From the NCBI RefSeq assembly GCF_021166585.1, contig NZ_JAJOZE010000001.1, positions 762,062 through 826,061 on the forward strand: DNA of 64,000 nt. The letters are read 5' to 3'. Source of the stretch: Metabacillus kandeliae. Its GTDB lineage: Bacteria; Bacillota; Bacilli; Bacillales; Bacillaceae. Made by a program: the position numbers and the translations under genes. Below, piece by piece: positions 40,393-49,429 of the stretch (position 1 is its first letter; every line of letters starts with the position of its first letter). A model generated the notes under the pieces. That model was not told where the DNA came from and searched no databases. It worked only from the letters and a program-made list of their open reading frames with translations.

Positions 40393-40935
40393 ATGATGAC
40401 GGCCCCTGTATCTGTCAATGAGAAAAAAGACTTTATCAGATGGTTTTTAAATCACTATCAGCTGAAACGAAGAGAGTGTGTCTGGATTCTCAATTACCTG
40501 ATGAGCCATGATGGGTTAATGGAACGGGTTCACTTTGTGGAACAGGCTCAATACTGCCCCCGCGGCATCATCATGTCAACGCATTGTGTTGAAGAAGTTC
40601 CTTTCCGGTTTTATAAAGAAAATGTAATGACAACAGATGCAGAAAAATCATTTCATGATATCCGCCTGAACAGGGAGGAAGAGCTTTTTATTCAGCTGAA
40701 TTTCCGTTCGTCCTACCAGTCGCCGGAGTATGCGGTGGTGCTTGAGTCTAATCCATTCATGCCTAAGCATTATACAATGAATGAAAAGGACCGGGTAGTA
40801 GCTGAAAAGGTTCTGGAATCTTCCATCAAAACGTTTCAGAAGGAAAGATTGCTGAACGCCATTGATGCAGCACTTGACCGGAATGATCAATCAGCTTTTC
40901 AGGAGCTGACAGAAAAACTGAAAAATCTTGTTTGA
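40393..40935 (+). CDS. ypiB: ReoY/YpiB (UPF0302), adaptor in MurAA turnover
   Basis: 180-residue cytoplasmic protein; ReoY (YpiB) in B. subtilis and Listeria acts with ReoM and ClpCP to control degradation of MurAA, the first enzyme of peptidoglycan synthesis. Conserved segments: '[15 protein letters not shown]', '[15 protein letters not shown]', '[17 protein letters not shown]' and 'IQLNF'. AGGAGGG is followed by two ATG codons, at 40393 and 40396; the second has better spacing. The gene is 70 bases after ypiA and has a terminator behind it. Confidence 0.92.
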   Translation: MMTAPVSVNEKKDFIRWFLNHYQLKRRECVWILNYLMSHDGLMERVHFVEQAQYCPRGIIMSTHCVEEVPFRFYKENVMTTDAEKSFHDIRLNREEELFIQLNFRSSYQSPEYAVVLESNPFMPKHYTMNEKDRVVAEKVLESSIKTFQKERLLNAIDAALDRNDQSAFQELTEKLKNLV

Positions 40936-40966
40936 AAAGGCGGCCGTTTACCCGGCGCCTTTTTTT
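40936..40966 (+). terminator. Terminator of ypiA-ypiB
   Basis: AAAGGCG and CGCCTTT arms around a GC-rich interior, then seven T. Confidence 0.75.
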
Positions 40967-41211
40967 GCAATGGCTAAGTTATACGAGAATGTTGAGTTTT
41001 ATGCACCTTTTCATTGGAGCAGCGGGCATGAGGCACCAGCACTGCCGCGGCTGTTTTAGGTGCTTGAAATAGAATTTTTATGAAATTCCTGAAAGAAACA
41101 GCGTCTAAAGACCTGAAAAAAGATTGTGCAGAAGGAAAAACAGGAAAGGGAAAAGCTCTACTTTTGCTGTACAATAAAGTAGAATAAAAGAATAAAGAAA
41201 AAGAGGTGCCA

Positions 41212-41664
41212 ATGGTGAAATGGACATCAAAGGATTTAAAAATCTATCAGAAGGAGGAAAGCTACTTTGATACGATTCTTCTCCCGCTTGTACCGGTGAA
41301 CTTCACTGAATTGCCCGCAAGAGCAGCAGAAAAGACTGAATTTTCTGCACTTGTAGCGGACGAGCTGGAAAGAAATCTGGCAGGGAGAGTCTTGCTTGCC
41401 CCGCCGTTTACATATCTCTCCGCGGAAGATGAAGCTTTTGAGAGGCTGCTCTCATGGAAAGCTGCGCTGTCTGAGAAATTCCGCCATATTTTATGCATTA
41501 CAGGAGATGAAAGCTGGAAAAACAGCCAGCTGCCTGATCACACCCGATTAGTCTGGGTGCCGCCGCTTCCTGTGAACGACATGGACGAACCTTATTTGAA
41601 AAAATTATTGGAAGAACAGACAAATCAAATTATGAACATTTTGTTACAATTATGGAGACAATGA
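41212..41664 (+). CDS. ypiF: YpiF family protein (DUF2487)
   Basis: 150-residue soluble protein of unknown function, recognised by place (between ypiB and qcrA) and by segments 'YFDTILLPLVPV', 'LERNLAGRVLLAPPFTYL' and 'RLVWVPPLPVNDM'. AAGAGGTG at 41201-41208 could serve ATG 41212 or GTG 41215; GTG 41206 overlaps it. TACAAT at 41170-41175 may be part of its promoter. No membrane segment. Confidence 0.75.
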   Translation: MVKWTSKDLKIYQKEESYFDTILLPLVPVNFTELPARAAEKTEFSALVADELERNLAGRVLLAPPFTYLSAEDEAFERLLSWKAALSEKFRHILCITGDESWKNSQLPDHTRLVWVPPLPVNDMDEPYLKKLLEEQTNQIMNILLQLWRQ

Positions 41665-41714
41665 TGTAAGCCCTTGCATTTATTAGTATTTTCTAAAAAA
41701 GGATGATATTGACC

Positions 41715-41743
41715 TTGTTAATAGATTGATATATCATTAAAAT
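41715..41743 (+). promoter_or_regulatory. Candidate sigma-A promoter of qcrABC
   Basis: TTGTTA, 17-base spacer, TAAAAT, 66 bases before qcrA. Confidence 0.5.
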
Positions 41744-41808
41744 GTCCTAGTTTATAGATATTTTTGTATTTTCTGGCATTTCATGTGACGGACATAGGGG
41801 GGGTTTTG

Positions 41809-42318
41809 ATGAGCGAGAGAAAACCCGACGTTTCACGACGTCAATTTCTGAACTACACGCTTACGGGCGTAGGCGGTTTTATGGCTGCCGGAATCTCAAT
41901 GCCGCTGATCCGCTTTGCATTGGATCCTGTATTAGAGCCTGCGGCTGCTCAGGGGTTTGTTCAGGTGGTTAAGGCTGATGAAATAACGAATGAACCGCAG
42001 CGGTTTGATTACAAAATCAAACAGACGGATGCCTGGTACAAATCAGAAGTATCCAAATCAGCCTGGGTCTTCAAGGATCCAAAAGGCGAAATTGTTGCCC
42101 TGTCTCCGATCTGCAAGCATCTTGGGTGCACAGTCAACTGGAAGGGCGATCCGAAAACGCCAAACGAATTTTACTGTCCATGCCATGGAGGCAGGTATGA
42201 AAAGGATGGAACCAACATCCCTGGTACACCCCCTCAGGCGCCGCTTGACCGCTATGAACACCAGATCAAAGACGGCTATCTGTATTTAGGTGCAGCCAAG
42301 CCGAAAGGGGGAGCGTAA
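41809..42318 (+). CDS. qcrA: Menaquinol:cytochrome c reductase Rieske iron-sulfur subunit
   Basis: Rieske 2Fe-2S subunit of the bc-type complex. Twin-arginine motif 'SRRQFLNY' near residue 10 followed by a hydrophobic anchor, so it is exported folded through Tat and stays anchored. The cluster ligands are in 'CKHLGC' and 'CPCHGG'. 169 residues, normal for the family. GGGGGG precedes the ATG at 41809; the 15 codons upstream in frame are not used. First of three genes, with four bases between the stop and qcrB. Confidence 0.97.
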   Translation: MSERKPDVSRRQFLNYTLTGVGGFMAAGISMPLIRFALDPVLEPAAAQGFVQVVKADEITNEPQRFDYKIKQTDAWYKSEVSKSAWVFKDPKGEIVALSPICKHLGCTVNWKGDPKTPNEFYCPCHGGRYEKDGTNIPGTPPQAPLDRYEHQIKDGYLYLGAAKPKGGA

Positions 42319-42322
42319 AGCC

Positions 42323-42997
42323 ATGCTGTCTAAACTGTATGATTGGGTTGATGAAAGGCTCGATGTTACTCCATTATGGCGGGATATTGCAGACCATGAG
42401 GTGCCGGAGCATGTCAATCCGGCCCATCACTTTTCCGCTTTTGTCTACTGTTTTGGAGGATTGACTTTCTTTGTGACAGTAATCCAGGTTTTATCCGGCA
42501 TGTTTTTAACAATGTATTATGTCCCCGACATTAAGAACGCCTGGGAATCTGTTTATTATTTGCAGAATGAAGTGGCTTACGGCCAAATCGTCAGAGGAAT
42601 GCACCACTGGGGAGCAAGCCTTGTCATCGTGATGATGTTTCTTCATACACTGCGCGTTTTTTTTCAGGGAGCGTATAAAAAGCCGCGCGAGCTCAATTGG
42701 ATTGTCGGTGTTCTGATTTTTTTCGTCATGCTTGGCCTCGGCTTTACAGGCTACCTGCTTCCATGGGACATGAAAGCCCTTTTTGCTACAAAAGTTGGCC
42801 TGCAGATTGCAGAAGCGACTCCTTTGATCGGCGCCCAGGTGAAAACCCTGCTGGCCGGACATCATGATATTGTCGGTGCCCAGACACTCACCCGCTTTTT
42901 TGCCATCCATGTTTTCTTCCTGCCTGCTGCCCTATTCGGGCTGATGGGAGCTCACTTCCTGATGATCCGGAAACAGGGTATTTCAGGACCGCTGTAA
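42323..42997 (+). CDS. qcrB: Menaquinol:cytochrome c reductase cytochrome b subunit
   Basis: 224-residue cytochrome b6-type membrane subunit with four transmembrane helices. Haem-ligand histidines lie in 'RGMHHWGASLVIVMMFLHTLRVFF' (pattern H..., H...) and in 'RFFAIHVFFLPA...GAHFLMI'. 'GYLLPWDMKALFATKVG' forms part of the quinol site. The ATG at 42323 follows GGGGGAGCG. The partner C-terminal half (subunit IV) is fused into QcrC, as usual in Bacillus. Confidence 0.97.
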   Translation: MLSKLYDWVDERLDVTPLWRDIADHEVPEHVNPAHHFSAFVYCFGGLTFFVTVIQVLSGMFLTMYYVPDIKNAWESVYYLQNEVAYGQIVRGMHHWGASLVIVMMFLHTLRVFFQGAYKKPRELNWIVGVLIFFVMLGLGFTGYLLPWDMKALFATKVGLQIAEATPLIGAQVKTLLAGHHDIVGAQTLTRFFAIHVFFLPAALFGLMGAHFLMIRKQGISGPL

Positions 42998-43043
42998 ACC
43001 GGCGGTATCTTGACAGGATCTATAAAAAAGGGAGGGAATATAC

Positions 43044-43811
43044 ATGCACCGCGGAAAAGGGATGAAGTTTGTTGGAGATTCGCGCGTACCGGCGATAAGA
43101 AAACCGAATATTCCGAAAGATTATTCTGAATATCCAGGAAAAACAGAAGCGTTCTGGCCGAATTTTCTCCTGAAAGAATGGCTTGTCGGAGCCGTTTTCC
43201 TAGTCGGCTTCCTATGTTTGACTATAGCGGAAAAATCACCTCTGGAAAGGATTGCCGATCCGACTGATACCGGCTACATACCGCTTCCAGACTGGTATTT
43301 CCTGTTTTTGTACCAGCTTTTGAAGTATTCATTTGCCTCAGGACCTTATACCGTCCTCGGAGCAATTGTTATACCTGGAGTTGCAGTCGGAGCCTTGATG
43401 CTTGCTCCATTTCTCGACAGGGGTCCAGAGCGCAGGCCGTATAAGAGGCCAGTCACAGTTGGAATGATGCTGCTTGCCTTTTCAGCTATGTTTTATCTTA
43501 CTTGGGAATCTGTTTCAACCCATGACTGGAAAAAAGCGGCTGAACAAGGTAAAATTAGAGCGGAAGTAAAAATTGATACAAATGCGGAAGGCTATAAAAT
43601 CTTTAAAGCCCAAACCTGTGTTTCCTGCCATGGCGACAACATGCAGGGTACAGCCGCCGCGCCTTCATTGATAGACAATGGCAAAAAACCTGAAGAAATC
43701 GCAGAAATCGCAAAAAAAGGGTACAAGAAGATGCCAGCCGGTATATTCAAAGGAACAGACAAAGAGCTGAAAACCCTTTCTGAATTTGTTTCGAAAGTAA
43801 GCTCCAAATAA
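43044..43811 (+). CDS. qcrC: Menaquinol:cytochrome c reductase cytochrome b/c subunit
   Basis: Fusion of a subunit IV-like membrane part (three helices, about 40-150, with 'PDWYFLFLYQLLKY') and a C-terminal cytochrome c domain carrying one haem motif 'CVSCH' near residue 192 and an axial-Met region 'YKKMPAGIF'. 255 residues, as in B. subtilis. GGGAGGG precedes the ATG. A terminator follows, ending the qcr operon. Confidence 0.97.
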   Translation: MHRGKGMKFVGDSRVPAIRKPNIPKDYSEYPGKTEAFWPNFLLKEWLVGAVFLVGFLCLTIAEKSPLERIADPTDTGYIPLPDWYFLFLYQLLKYSFASGPYTVLGAIVIPGVAVGALMLAPFLDRGPERRPYKRPVTVGMMLLAFSAMFYLTWESVSTHDWKKAAEQGKIRAEVKIDTNAEGYKIFKAQTCVSCHGDNMQGTAAAPSLIDNGKKPEEIAEIAKKGYKKMPAGIFKGTDKELKTLSEFVSKVSSK

Positions 43812-43815
43812 TCTT

Positions 43816-43838
43816 GGCTGGCAGCTGTCAGCCTTTTT
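43816..43838 (+). terminator. Terminator of qcrABC
   Basis: GGCTGGCAG/CTGTCAGCC near-palindrome followed by five T. Confidence 0.65.
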
Positions 43839-43932
43839 GTTTGCTTTTGGAAGTTGTACGGGTGCTGTTGGGAAAGGTGCATCAATTTTTAAATGAAATA
43901 AGTATTCAGACAGAAATGGATTGGTTAAACGG

Positions 43933-44526
43933 ATGAACGCGATCTTGTATGGCTTTGGACAAAAGCCTGTTATTGCAGCCCTATTTATGATTAATCTTCT
44001 TGGCACAATCTACGGCTATTACTGGTATATTCCGCAGCTTGTGGAAACCCCGCCGGTTTTTCTTGCCTTTGTCCCTGACAGTCCCACTGCCAGCTTGTTT
44101 TTTACAGCAGTTCTCTTATTTTTCTTATTCAAAAAAAATGCACCGCTTCTTGAAGCGCTTGCCATTGTGACGCTATTTAAATATGGCATCTGGGCGGTTG
44201 TAATGAACCTTCTTGTTTTATTATTTGAAGGTAGCCTTCCCTGGGAAGGCTATATGCTGATCGCTTCCCATTTTGGCATGGCCGTTCAGGGAATCCTGTA
44301 TTCTCCGTATTTCAGATTTAAGCTAAGGCATCTTATGATAACTGCCGTCTGGACGGTGCACAATGACGTGATCGACTACGTATTTGGCATGATGCCGAAA
44401 TATTACACTTTAATGTCCTACATGCCTCAAATTGGCTATTTTACCTTCTGGCTCAGCATACTGTCCATCTTTCTTGGCTATTGGTTTGTTGTTCGCAGAA
44501 ACAGCGCCAAGCTTGAGCTTTCCTAA
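43933..44526 (+). CDS. ypjA: YpjA family membrane protein (DUF1405)
   Basis: 197-residue integral membrane protein with about six helices ('VIAALFMINLLGTIYGYYWYI' in pattern, 'ASLFFTAVLLFFLF', 'FWLSILSIFLGYWFVV'). Conserved 'FVPDSPTASLFF' and 'HNDVIDY' motifs identify the DUF1405/YpjA family. Function is not established; it always sits after qcrC in Bacillus. The start is uncertain: ATG 43933 or TTG 43921, neither with a strong ribosome-binding site. Confidence 0.8.
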   Translation: MNAILYGFGQKPVIAALFMINLLGTIYGYYWYIPQLVETPPVFLAFVPDSPTASLFFTAVLLFFLFKKNAPLLEALAIVTLFKYGIWAVVMNLLVLLFEGSLPWEGYMLIASHFGMAVQGILYSPYFRFKLRHLMITAVWTVHNDVIDYVFGMMPKYYTLMSYMPQIGYFTFWLSILSIFLGYWFVVRRNSAKLELS

Positions 44527-44529
44527 AAG

Positions 44530-44553
44530 AGTCCGGTTCTCCGGACTTTTTTT
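44530..44553 (+). terminator. Terminator of ypjA
   Basis: AGTCCGG/CCGGACT stem, loop TTCT, T run. Confidence 0.93.
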
Positions 44554-44634
44554 GTATGATCGGAAAATACAAAATAGCCGAGAACCGCATCAAATGGCTG
44601 GGGATGCTTATTTGCTGCACAAGCGCTTTTTTTG

Positions 44635-44663
44635 GTCTAACCTTGTCCTTTCTCACATACTGT
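44635..44663 (+). promoter_or_regulatory. Candidate sigma-E promoter of ypjB
   Basis: GTCTAAC, 14-base spacer, CATACTGT, one mismatch to the sigma-E -10 pattern CATACAnT. Starts 29 bases before ypjB. Confidence 0.4.
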
Positions 44664-44691
44664 TTTATTAACAGGTTCAGGAGGGACAAGA

Positions 44692-45477
44692 ATGAAAAAG
44701 CTGATGTCCGTAGGTTTGATAGCCATTTTCCTCACTTTTATCCCCTATAGGGCGGAGGCAGAGGGCTCCGTCAATTGGACTTCTTTAAACGCGATTTCCC
44801 ATGATGTTTTTCATTTAGCCAAAGAACACCATTTTGCTGAATCTTTGCAGCTCATTTCCTATTACGGCAGGCAGTTTAAAAAGCTGGATATGAAAGAAGC
44901 CGGCATCAGCTACGATGAACTGAGGGCAATTGCAGCCGTGCACCAAAATGCTGAAGAAGCACTGCAAAGCAAAAAAGAGCCCGAAGAAAAAATTAAAGCG
45001 GTAACGCAGTTCAGATTATTATCAGATGCACTCCACTCAAAAAATGAGCCTCTCTGGGGTTCTATGGAAGAAGAAATTATGACGGCATTTGCCGAAACGA
45101 AAAAAGTGGCCGAGAAAGGGAAGCCTTATCAAGAAGAGTGGAAGAAGTTTTTATCTTTATACGAGATGATCTATCCCTCTGTTTCGGTTGATGTCAGTTC
45201 TGATAAAGTCAAAAAAGTGGATTCAGATATAGCGATCATTGCAGACAGGCAGTTTGCGGGTTTATCAGAAAATGCCAAAACAAAGCTGCTGGATGCTGCA
45301 CAGACTGATATTCAAAAACTGTTCGAAAAAGCAAAGGACGATGAAGCAGATCCTTCGCTCATATGGGTGATGATTTCAACTGGGAGCATCATTCTGCTTT
45401 CCCTTTCTTATGCAGGCTTCAAAAAATACAAAGGCGAGCAGCAGCAAAAACAGCAAAAAAAACAGACAGAAAAATAG
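44692..45477 (+). CDS. ypjB: Sporulation protein YpjB
   Basis: 261-residue protein with an N-terminal signal ('KKLMSVGLIAIFLTFIPY', possible cut after 'AEA'), a long helical extracytoplasmic domain, a C-terminal transmembrane helix ('LIWVMISTGSIILLSLSYAGF' in pattern) and a Gln/Lys-rich cytoplasmic tail. YpjB is sigma-E dependent in B. subtilis; its molecular role is not known. CAGGAGGGA precedes the ATG. It converges with ypjC across a shared terminator. Confidence 0.85.
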   Translation: MKKLMSVGLIAIFLTFIPYRAEAEGSVNWTSLNAISHDVFHLAKEHHFAESLQLISYYGRQFKKLDMKEAGISYDELRAIAAVHQNAEEALQSKKEPEEKIKAVTQFRLLSDALHSKNEPLWGSMEEEIMTAFAETKKVAEKGKPYQEEWKKFLSLYEMIYPSVSVDVSSDKVKKVDSDIAIIADRQFAGLSENAKTKLLDAAQTDIQKLFEKAKDDEADPSLIWVMISTGSIILLSLSYAGFKKYKGEQQQKQQKKQTEK

Positions 45478-45541
45478 GCTGATCCAGAAATCTCAAGCTG
45501 CATGGAAGGTGCAGGCCTGAGATGGCTGGGATCAGCCTTTT
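45477..45541. terminator. Bidirectional terminator between ypjB and ypjC
   Basis: Long interrupted stem: GGCTGATCC with GGATCAGCC, then inner ATCTCA/TGAGAT and GCTGCA/TGCAGG pairs. T runs leave it on both strands. It overlaps both stop regions. Confidence 0.85.
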
Positions 45542-46415
45542 ATCTTTCTATCGGTTTTTTCTCTGCATCAAGCGTAAAGCCCTCACCGATGACATCATGC
45601 ACATCGCTGACAGCCACAAAGGCATGAGGATCTACAGAAGTGATCACCTGCTTCAGGCGGACAAGTTCGTTTTTTGCCACCACACAGTAGAGCACATCAA
45701 TATCCTTCCGGGAATAAGAGCCCTGTCCTTTAAGGATCGTGACACCCCTGTCCATTTCCTTCAGAATTTTTGACGCGATTTCGTCATTCAGAGAGGACAT
45801 GATGGTCGCACCTTTAGCGGCATATGCTCCTTCCTGGATGAAGTCTATCACTCTTGCTGCAACAAAAACTGCTACAAGGGTATACATCGCCTGTTTATAA
45901 TTCAAATACACAATCAGCGAGAGGATAATAACGCAAAAATCAAAGACAAACATCGTTCTCCCCATGCTCCAGCTGCCGTATTTAAACACAAGGCGGGCGA
46001 TAATATCAACTCCGCCTGTTGTCCCGCCGTATCTAAAAATAATACCAAGGCCGACACCAATAAAAACGCCTGCGAACAGGGCGGCGAGGAACAGGTCATG
46101 CTCAAGAGGCATTCTGATTTGATGAGCTTGAAAAATTGCCAGAAATACAGACAGACTGACAGTGCCGATGAGCGTGTAGAAAAACGCGGTTCTGCCAAGC
46201 ATCCTCCAGCCGATAAAAAAGATCGGAATGTTCAGCACAAGGTTTGATATGGAGGGATCGATATGAAATACAAAGTATAAAAGCAATGTAATACCAGTAA
46301 ACCCGCCCTCAGCAAGCTTGTTCTGCATATTGAAATGAACCAGCCCGAAAGCAAAAATGGCTGAACCGAGCAGAATGAAAAGAATGTTTTTAAATTTTAA
46401 ACCAAATAGAGTCAA
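45540..46415 (-). CDS. ypjC: YitT family membrane protein YpjC (DUF161/DUF2179)
   Basis: 291 residues: about six transmembrane helices in the first 200 residues ('ILFILLGSAIFAFGLVHF', 'GGFTGITLLLYFVF', 'FAGVFIGVGLGIIFRYGGTTGG' in pattern), followed by a C-terminal cytoplasmic DUF2179 domain ('GVTILKGQGSYSRKDIDVLYCVV' in pattern). The family is abundant in Bacillus; transport function has been proposed but is not settled. The TTG start at 46415 lies ten bases after AAAGGAG on the reverse strand. It diverges from ypjD. Confidence 0.88.
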   Translation of the reverse strand: MTLFGLKFKNILFILLGSAIFAFGLVHFNMQNKLAEGGFTGITLLLYFVFHIDPSISNLVLNIPIFFIGWRMLGRTAFFYTLIGTVSLSVFLAIFQAHQIRMPLEHDLFLAALFAGVFIGVGLGIIFRYGGTTGGVDIIARLVFKYGSWSMGRTMFVFDFCVIILSLIVYLNYKQAMYTLVAVFVAARVIDFIQEGAYAAKGATIMSSLNDEIASKILKEMDRGVTILKGQGSYSRKDIDVLYCVVAKNELVRLKQVITSVDPHAFVAVSDVHDVIGEGFTLDAEKKPIER

Positions 46416-46452
46416 TCACATCAGCTCCTTTATGTCGAATGCAGGCGATAAT

Positions 46453-46481
46453 AGTATAGTGGAAGAAAAGGTTTTCGGCAA
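46453..46481 (-). promoter_or_regulatory. Candidate promoter of ypjC
   Basis: Reverse strand TTGCCG, 17-base spacer, TATACT, 38 bases before the start. Confidence 0.5.
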
Positions 46482-46506
46482 ATCATCATAGGCTCTGCGA
46501 AAACAT

Positions 46507-46535
46507 TGTCAAATGCCTGTCAATTAGCTAACATT
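46507..46535 (+). promoter_or_regulatory. Candidate promoter of the ypjD-dapB-mgsA operon
   Basis: TTGTCA, 17-base spacer, TAACAT, 65 bases before ypjD. Confidence 0.45.
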
Positions 46536-46599
46536 AGCATAGTATGTCATTTTCGAAATCGTTCAGCCATCAGCAAACGCAGAAACCGGGGTGAGAAAG

Positions 46600-46935
46600 T
46601 TGGATCAAAAACATAAAACAATGAAACAGCTTCAAGAAGAAGTTGATCAATACATAGGACAGTTCAAAGAAGGCTATTTCAGTCCGCTGGCAATGGTGGC
46701 CAGATTAACAGAAGAGCTGGGAGAGCTTGCGCGGGAAGTCAATCATACATATGGAGAAAAACCCAAAAAGAAAACAGAAAAAGAAAAGGCCATTGAAGAA
46801 GAAGCAGGAGACATGCTTTTCGTACTGATCTGCCTTGCCAATTCATTAAACATTGACCTCGAAAAAGCGCATGATGCGGTAATGGAAAAATTCTCGACGA
46901 GAGACCGTGACAGATGGACAAAAAAAGACAGCTAA
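46600..46935 (+). CDS. ypjD: MazG-like nucleotide pyrophosphohydrolase YpjD
   Basis: 111-residue all-helical protein of the MazG/dUTPase-like fold. The metal-binding acidic motif is split as 'EELGELARE' and 'EEEAGDMLF' (ExxE...ExxD). It is predicted to hydrolyse a nucleoside triphosphate to the monophosphate and pyrophosphate; the physiological substrate is not known. The TTG at 46600 follows GGGGTGAG and gives the same length as the B. subtilis protein; GTG 46591 overlaps that site. First gene of the dapB operon. Confidence 0.88.
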   Translation: MDQKHKTMKQLQEEVDQYIGQFKEGYFSPLAMVARLTEELGELAREVNHTYGEKPKKKTEKEKAIEEEAGDMLFVLICLANSLNIDLEKAHDAVMEKFSTRDRDRWTKKDS

Positions 46936-46948
46936 AGGAGAATGCCTG

Positions 46949-47746
46949 ATGGAAAAAATCAAAATTGTCATTGCAGGTCCCAGAGGGAGAATGGGGAGCG
47001 AAGCAGTAAAGCTTGTGGAAGAAACCGAACACTTTGAGCTTGCAGGCGCAGTAGATTACAAGCATGACGGAAAGCGGCTCAATGAGCTGGCCGGTTTTAC
47101 AAGCGAAGCAAAAGTTTACGGTGAACTGAAAGATTGTCTTTTTGAAACAAATCCTGATGTCCTGATCGACCTGACAACGCCTGAGATTGGCAGAAAACAT
47201 ACCATTACAGCCTTGGAATACGGAGTAAGGCCAGTGGTCGGCACTACCGGTTTTTCAGCAGAAGATCTGGAAATGATTGAAGAAATGGCGAAAAGACAGC
47301 AAATCGGCGCGATCATCGCACCGAATTTTGCAATCGGCGCTATTTTAATGATGAAGTTTTCCCAAATGGCTGCCAAATATTTATCTGACGTCGAAATTAT
47401 TGAACAGCACCATGATCAAAAGCTTGACGCACCGTCTGGAACAGGCATAAAGACGGCGGAAATGATTCACGCAGTCAGGGGGGAAAAAAGGCAGGGACAT
47501 CCGGATGAAAAGGAAACGATGGAAGGCGCAAGAGGAGCTTCCTATCACGGAATCAGAATACACAGCGTTAGGCTTCCCGGCCTAATCGCCCATCAGGAAG
47601 TCCTTTTTGGAGGCGATGGGCAAACGCTGAAAATCAGGCATGATTCGTATAACAGAGCTTCCTTCATGTCAGGTGTAAAACTTTCAGTTGAAGCAGTAAT
47701 GAACTTGAATGACCTTGTGTACGGCCTTGAAAATATCATTGAATAA
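46949..47746 (+). CDS. dapB: 4-hydroxy-tetrahydrodipicolinate reductase
   Basis: NAD(P)H-dependent step of the lysine, meso-diaminopimelate and (in spores) dipicolinate pathway. 265 residues: Rossmann motif 'IAGPRGRMG' at the N terminus, 'GTTGFS', '[12 protein letters not shown]', and substrate-site '[14 protein letters not shown]'. The ATG at 46949 lies eight bases after AAAGGAG; the frame's earlier start at 46907 is inside ypjD. mgsA follows after 12 bases. Confidence 0.96.
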   Translation: MEKIKIVIAGPRGRMGSEAVKLVEETEHFELAGAVDYKHDGKRLNELAGFTSEAKVYGELKDCLFETNPDVLIDLTTPEIGRKHTITALEYGVRPVVGTTGFSAEDLEMIEEMAKRQQIGAIIAPNFAIGAILMMKFSQMAAKYLSDVEIIEQHHDQKLDAPSGTGIKTAEMIHAVRGEKRQGHPDEKETMEGARGASYHGIRIHSVRLPGLIAHQEVLFGGDGQTLKIRHDSYNRASFMSGVKLSVEAVMNLNDLVYGLENIIE

Positions 47747-47758
47747 AGGAGCGGTGTT

Positions 47759-48163
47759 ATGAAAATCGCATTGATCGCCCATGATAAAAAGAAGAATGAT
47801 ATGGTTCAATTCTCCATAGCTTACAAAGAGATTTTAAAGAATCATGAACTGTTCGCCACTGGAACAACAGGTTTAAGGATTCAGGAGGCAACAGGTTTAG
47901 CCATTCACCGCTTCCAATCAGGCCCGCTTGGCGGAGATCAGCAGATTGGCGCATTGATTGCCCAGAATCTGATGGATGTGGTTCTTTTTTTCAGAGATCC
48001 TCTTACAGCACAGCCCCATGAACCTGATGTCTCTGCTCTGATCAGACTTTGCGATGTATATGCCGTCCCGCTTGCAACCAATATGGGAACAGCTGAAATC
48101 ATTATCATGGGCCTTGACAGAGGTGACTTAAAATGGCGGTCGCTCGTTCATAAGGAAAGCTGA
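47759..48163 (+). CDS. mgsA: Methylglyoxal synthase
   Basis: Converts dihydroxyacetone phosphate to methylglyoxal and phosphate, a bypass when sugar phosphates build up. 134 residues: '[10 protein letters not shown]', '[10 protein letters not shown]', '[14 protein letters not shown]' and '[15 protein letters not shown]' with the catalytic aspartates. AAAGGAG precedes the ATG. In B. subtilis bshB1 comes next; here only 123 bases separate mgsA from bshA, and the methylglyoxal-detoxifying thiol pathway is thus represented by bshA alone. Confidence 0.95.
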   Translation: MKIALIAHDKKKNDMVQFSIAYKEILKNHELFATGTTGLRIQEATGLAIHRFQSGPLGGDQQIGALIAQNLMDVVLFFRDPLTAQPHEPDVSALIRLCDVYAVPLATNMGTAEIIIMGLDRGDLKWRSLVHKES

Positions 48164-48242
48164 CGTTTCTTTAAATAGAATAAAAGACAGAGCTTAGAAA
48201 AGAATTAGTTCTGCTGTTTTACTACATAAAATAGGCAAGTTA

Positions 48243-48261
48243 GGAACAGTTGAACTGTTCC
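48243..48261 (+). promoter_or_regulatory. Perfect 19-bp palindrome upstream of bshA
   Basis: GGAACAGTT-G-AACTGTTCC. It lies 25 bases before the bshA start and 10 bases after a TAAAAT (-10-like, 48227-48232), so it fits an operator overlapping the transcript start or a 5' hairpin. Confidence 0.5.
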
Positions 48262-48286
48262 ATTATGAAATGGACCGGGTGATAAC

Positions 48287-49426
48287 ATGAAAAAATTAAA
48301 AATCGGCATCACATGCTATCCTTCTGTAGGAGGATCCGGCATTGTCGCAACAGAGCTTGGCAAGCTTTTGGCTGAAAAAGGCCATGAAATTCACTTTATA
48401 ACCTCAAGCCTGCCGTTCAGGCTTAATAAAGTATATGGAAACATCTACTTTCACGAAGTAGAGGTGAATCAATATTCTGTATTCAAATACCCGCCTTACG
48501 ATCTGGCGCTGGCCAGCAAAATGGCCGAAATAGCGAAGCGCGAGAAGCTGGACCTGCTGCACGTCCATTATGCGATCCCTCATGCCATCTGCGGCTACCT
48601 TGCAAAACAGATGACCGGGGATCATTTAAAAGTGGTCACAACCCTGCACGGGACAGATATTACAGTGCTTGCAAACGATCCCTCCCTTTCAGGCCTGATC
48701 AAGTTCGGCATTGAAGCATCCGACAGAGTTACAGCAGTCTCGCACTCGCTTGTGCAGCAAACCTATGATTTGCTGAAGCCTGATAAAAAAATTGACACAG
48801 TATATAATTTTATCGATCAGGAAGTATACCGTAAAAAAGATGCCGAGCATTTAAAAGATGCCTATGGAATAGAAAAGGGAGAAAAAGTTCTGATTCACGT
48901 TTCAAATTTCCGAAAAGTAAAACGGGTGCCTGATATTGTAAAAGTCTTTCAAAAGGTGCTGAGCAGCATGCCGGCAAAGCTGCTGCTAGTCGGAGACGGG
49001 CCCGAGATGACAAAGGTATGCGGGTTAATCAATGAACTGGGGCTGAAAGATCATGTTCTTCTTCTCGGAAAACAGGAAAACATGGAGGAACTTTATTCCA
49101 TCAGCGATCTGCAGCTGCTGCTGTCTGAGAAAGAAAGCTTCGGACTCGTGCTTCTTGAAGCAAGCGCCTGCGGAGTCCCTTCCATAGGGACCAGAATCGG
49201 TGGCATTCCGGAAGTGATCCTAGACGGAGAAACCGGCTTTTTATGCGACGTAGGCGATGTGGATGGAGCGGCGCGCCAATCCATAGCATTGCTGACAGAT
49301 GAAGACATGCACCAGCGCTTTGTGGAAGCAGGTCTTAAGAGAATCAATGATTGCTTTCATTCAGGGAGCATCGTGGAACAGTATGAAAAGATCTATGCAG
49401 AATTACTTCAACTACAGGAGATGTGA
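48287..49426 (+). CDS. bshA: Bacillithiol synthesis glycosyltransferase BshA
   Basis: GT4-family enzyme that joins N-acetylglucosamine (from UDP-GlcNAc) to L-malate, first step of bacillithiol synthesis. 379 residues: N-terminal '[19 protein letters not shown]' (pattern), '[11 protein letters not shown]', and C-terminal donor-binding '[19 protein letters not shown]' with the E-x7-E motif. The ATG is preceded by GGGTGATAAC. It overlaps no neighbour; cca begins four bases after the stop. YpdA, encoded at 2.0 kb, reduces the oxidised product. Confidence 0.95.
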   Translation: MKKLKIGITCYPSVGGSGIVATELGKLLAEKGHEIHFITSSLPFRLNKVYGNIYFHEVEVNQYSVFKYPPYDLALASKMAEIAKREKLDLLHVHYAIPHAICGYLAKQMTGDHLKVVTTLHGTDITVLANDPSLSGLIKFGIEASDRVTAVSHSLVQQTYDLLKPDKKIDTVYNFIDQEVYRKKDAEHLKDAYGIEKGEKVLIHVSNFRKVKRVPDIVKVFQKVLSSMPAKLLLVGDGPEMTKVCGLINELGLKDHVLLLGKQENMEELYSISDLQLLLSEKESFGLVLLEASACGVPSIGTRIGGIPEVILDGETGFLCDVGDVDGAARQSIALLTDEDMHQRFVEAGLKRINDCFHSGSIVEQYEKIYAELLQLQEM

Positions 49427-49429
49427 AGA

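Noticed and set aside
40974-41174. Reverse ORF between ypiB and ypiF
   Set aside because: No ribosome-binding site, and composition unlike neighbouring proteins.
44556-44750. 64-codon forward ORF with a hydrophobic segment between ypjA and ypjB
   Set aside because: No ribosome-binding site, begins at the ypjA terminator and runs into the ypjB start in another frame.
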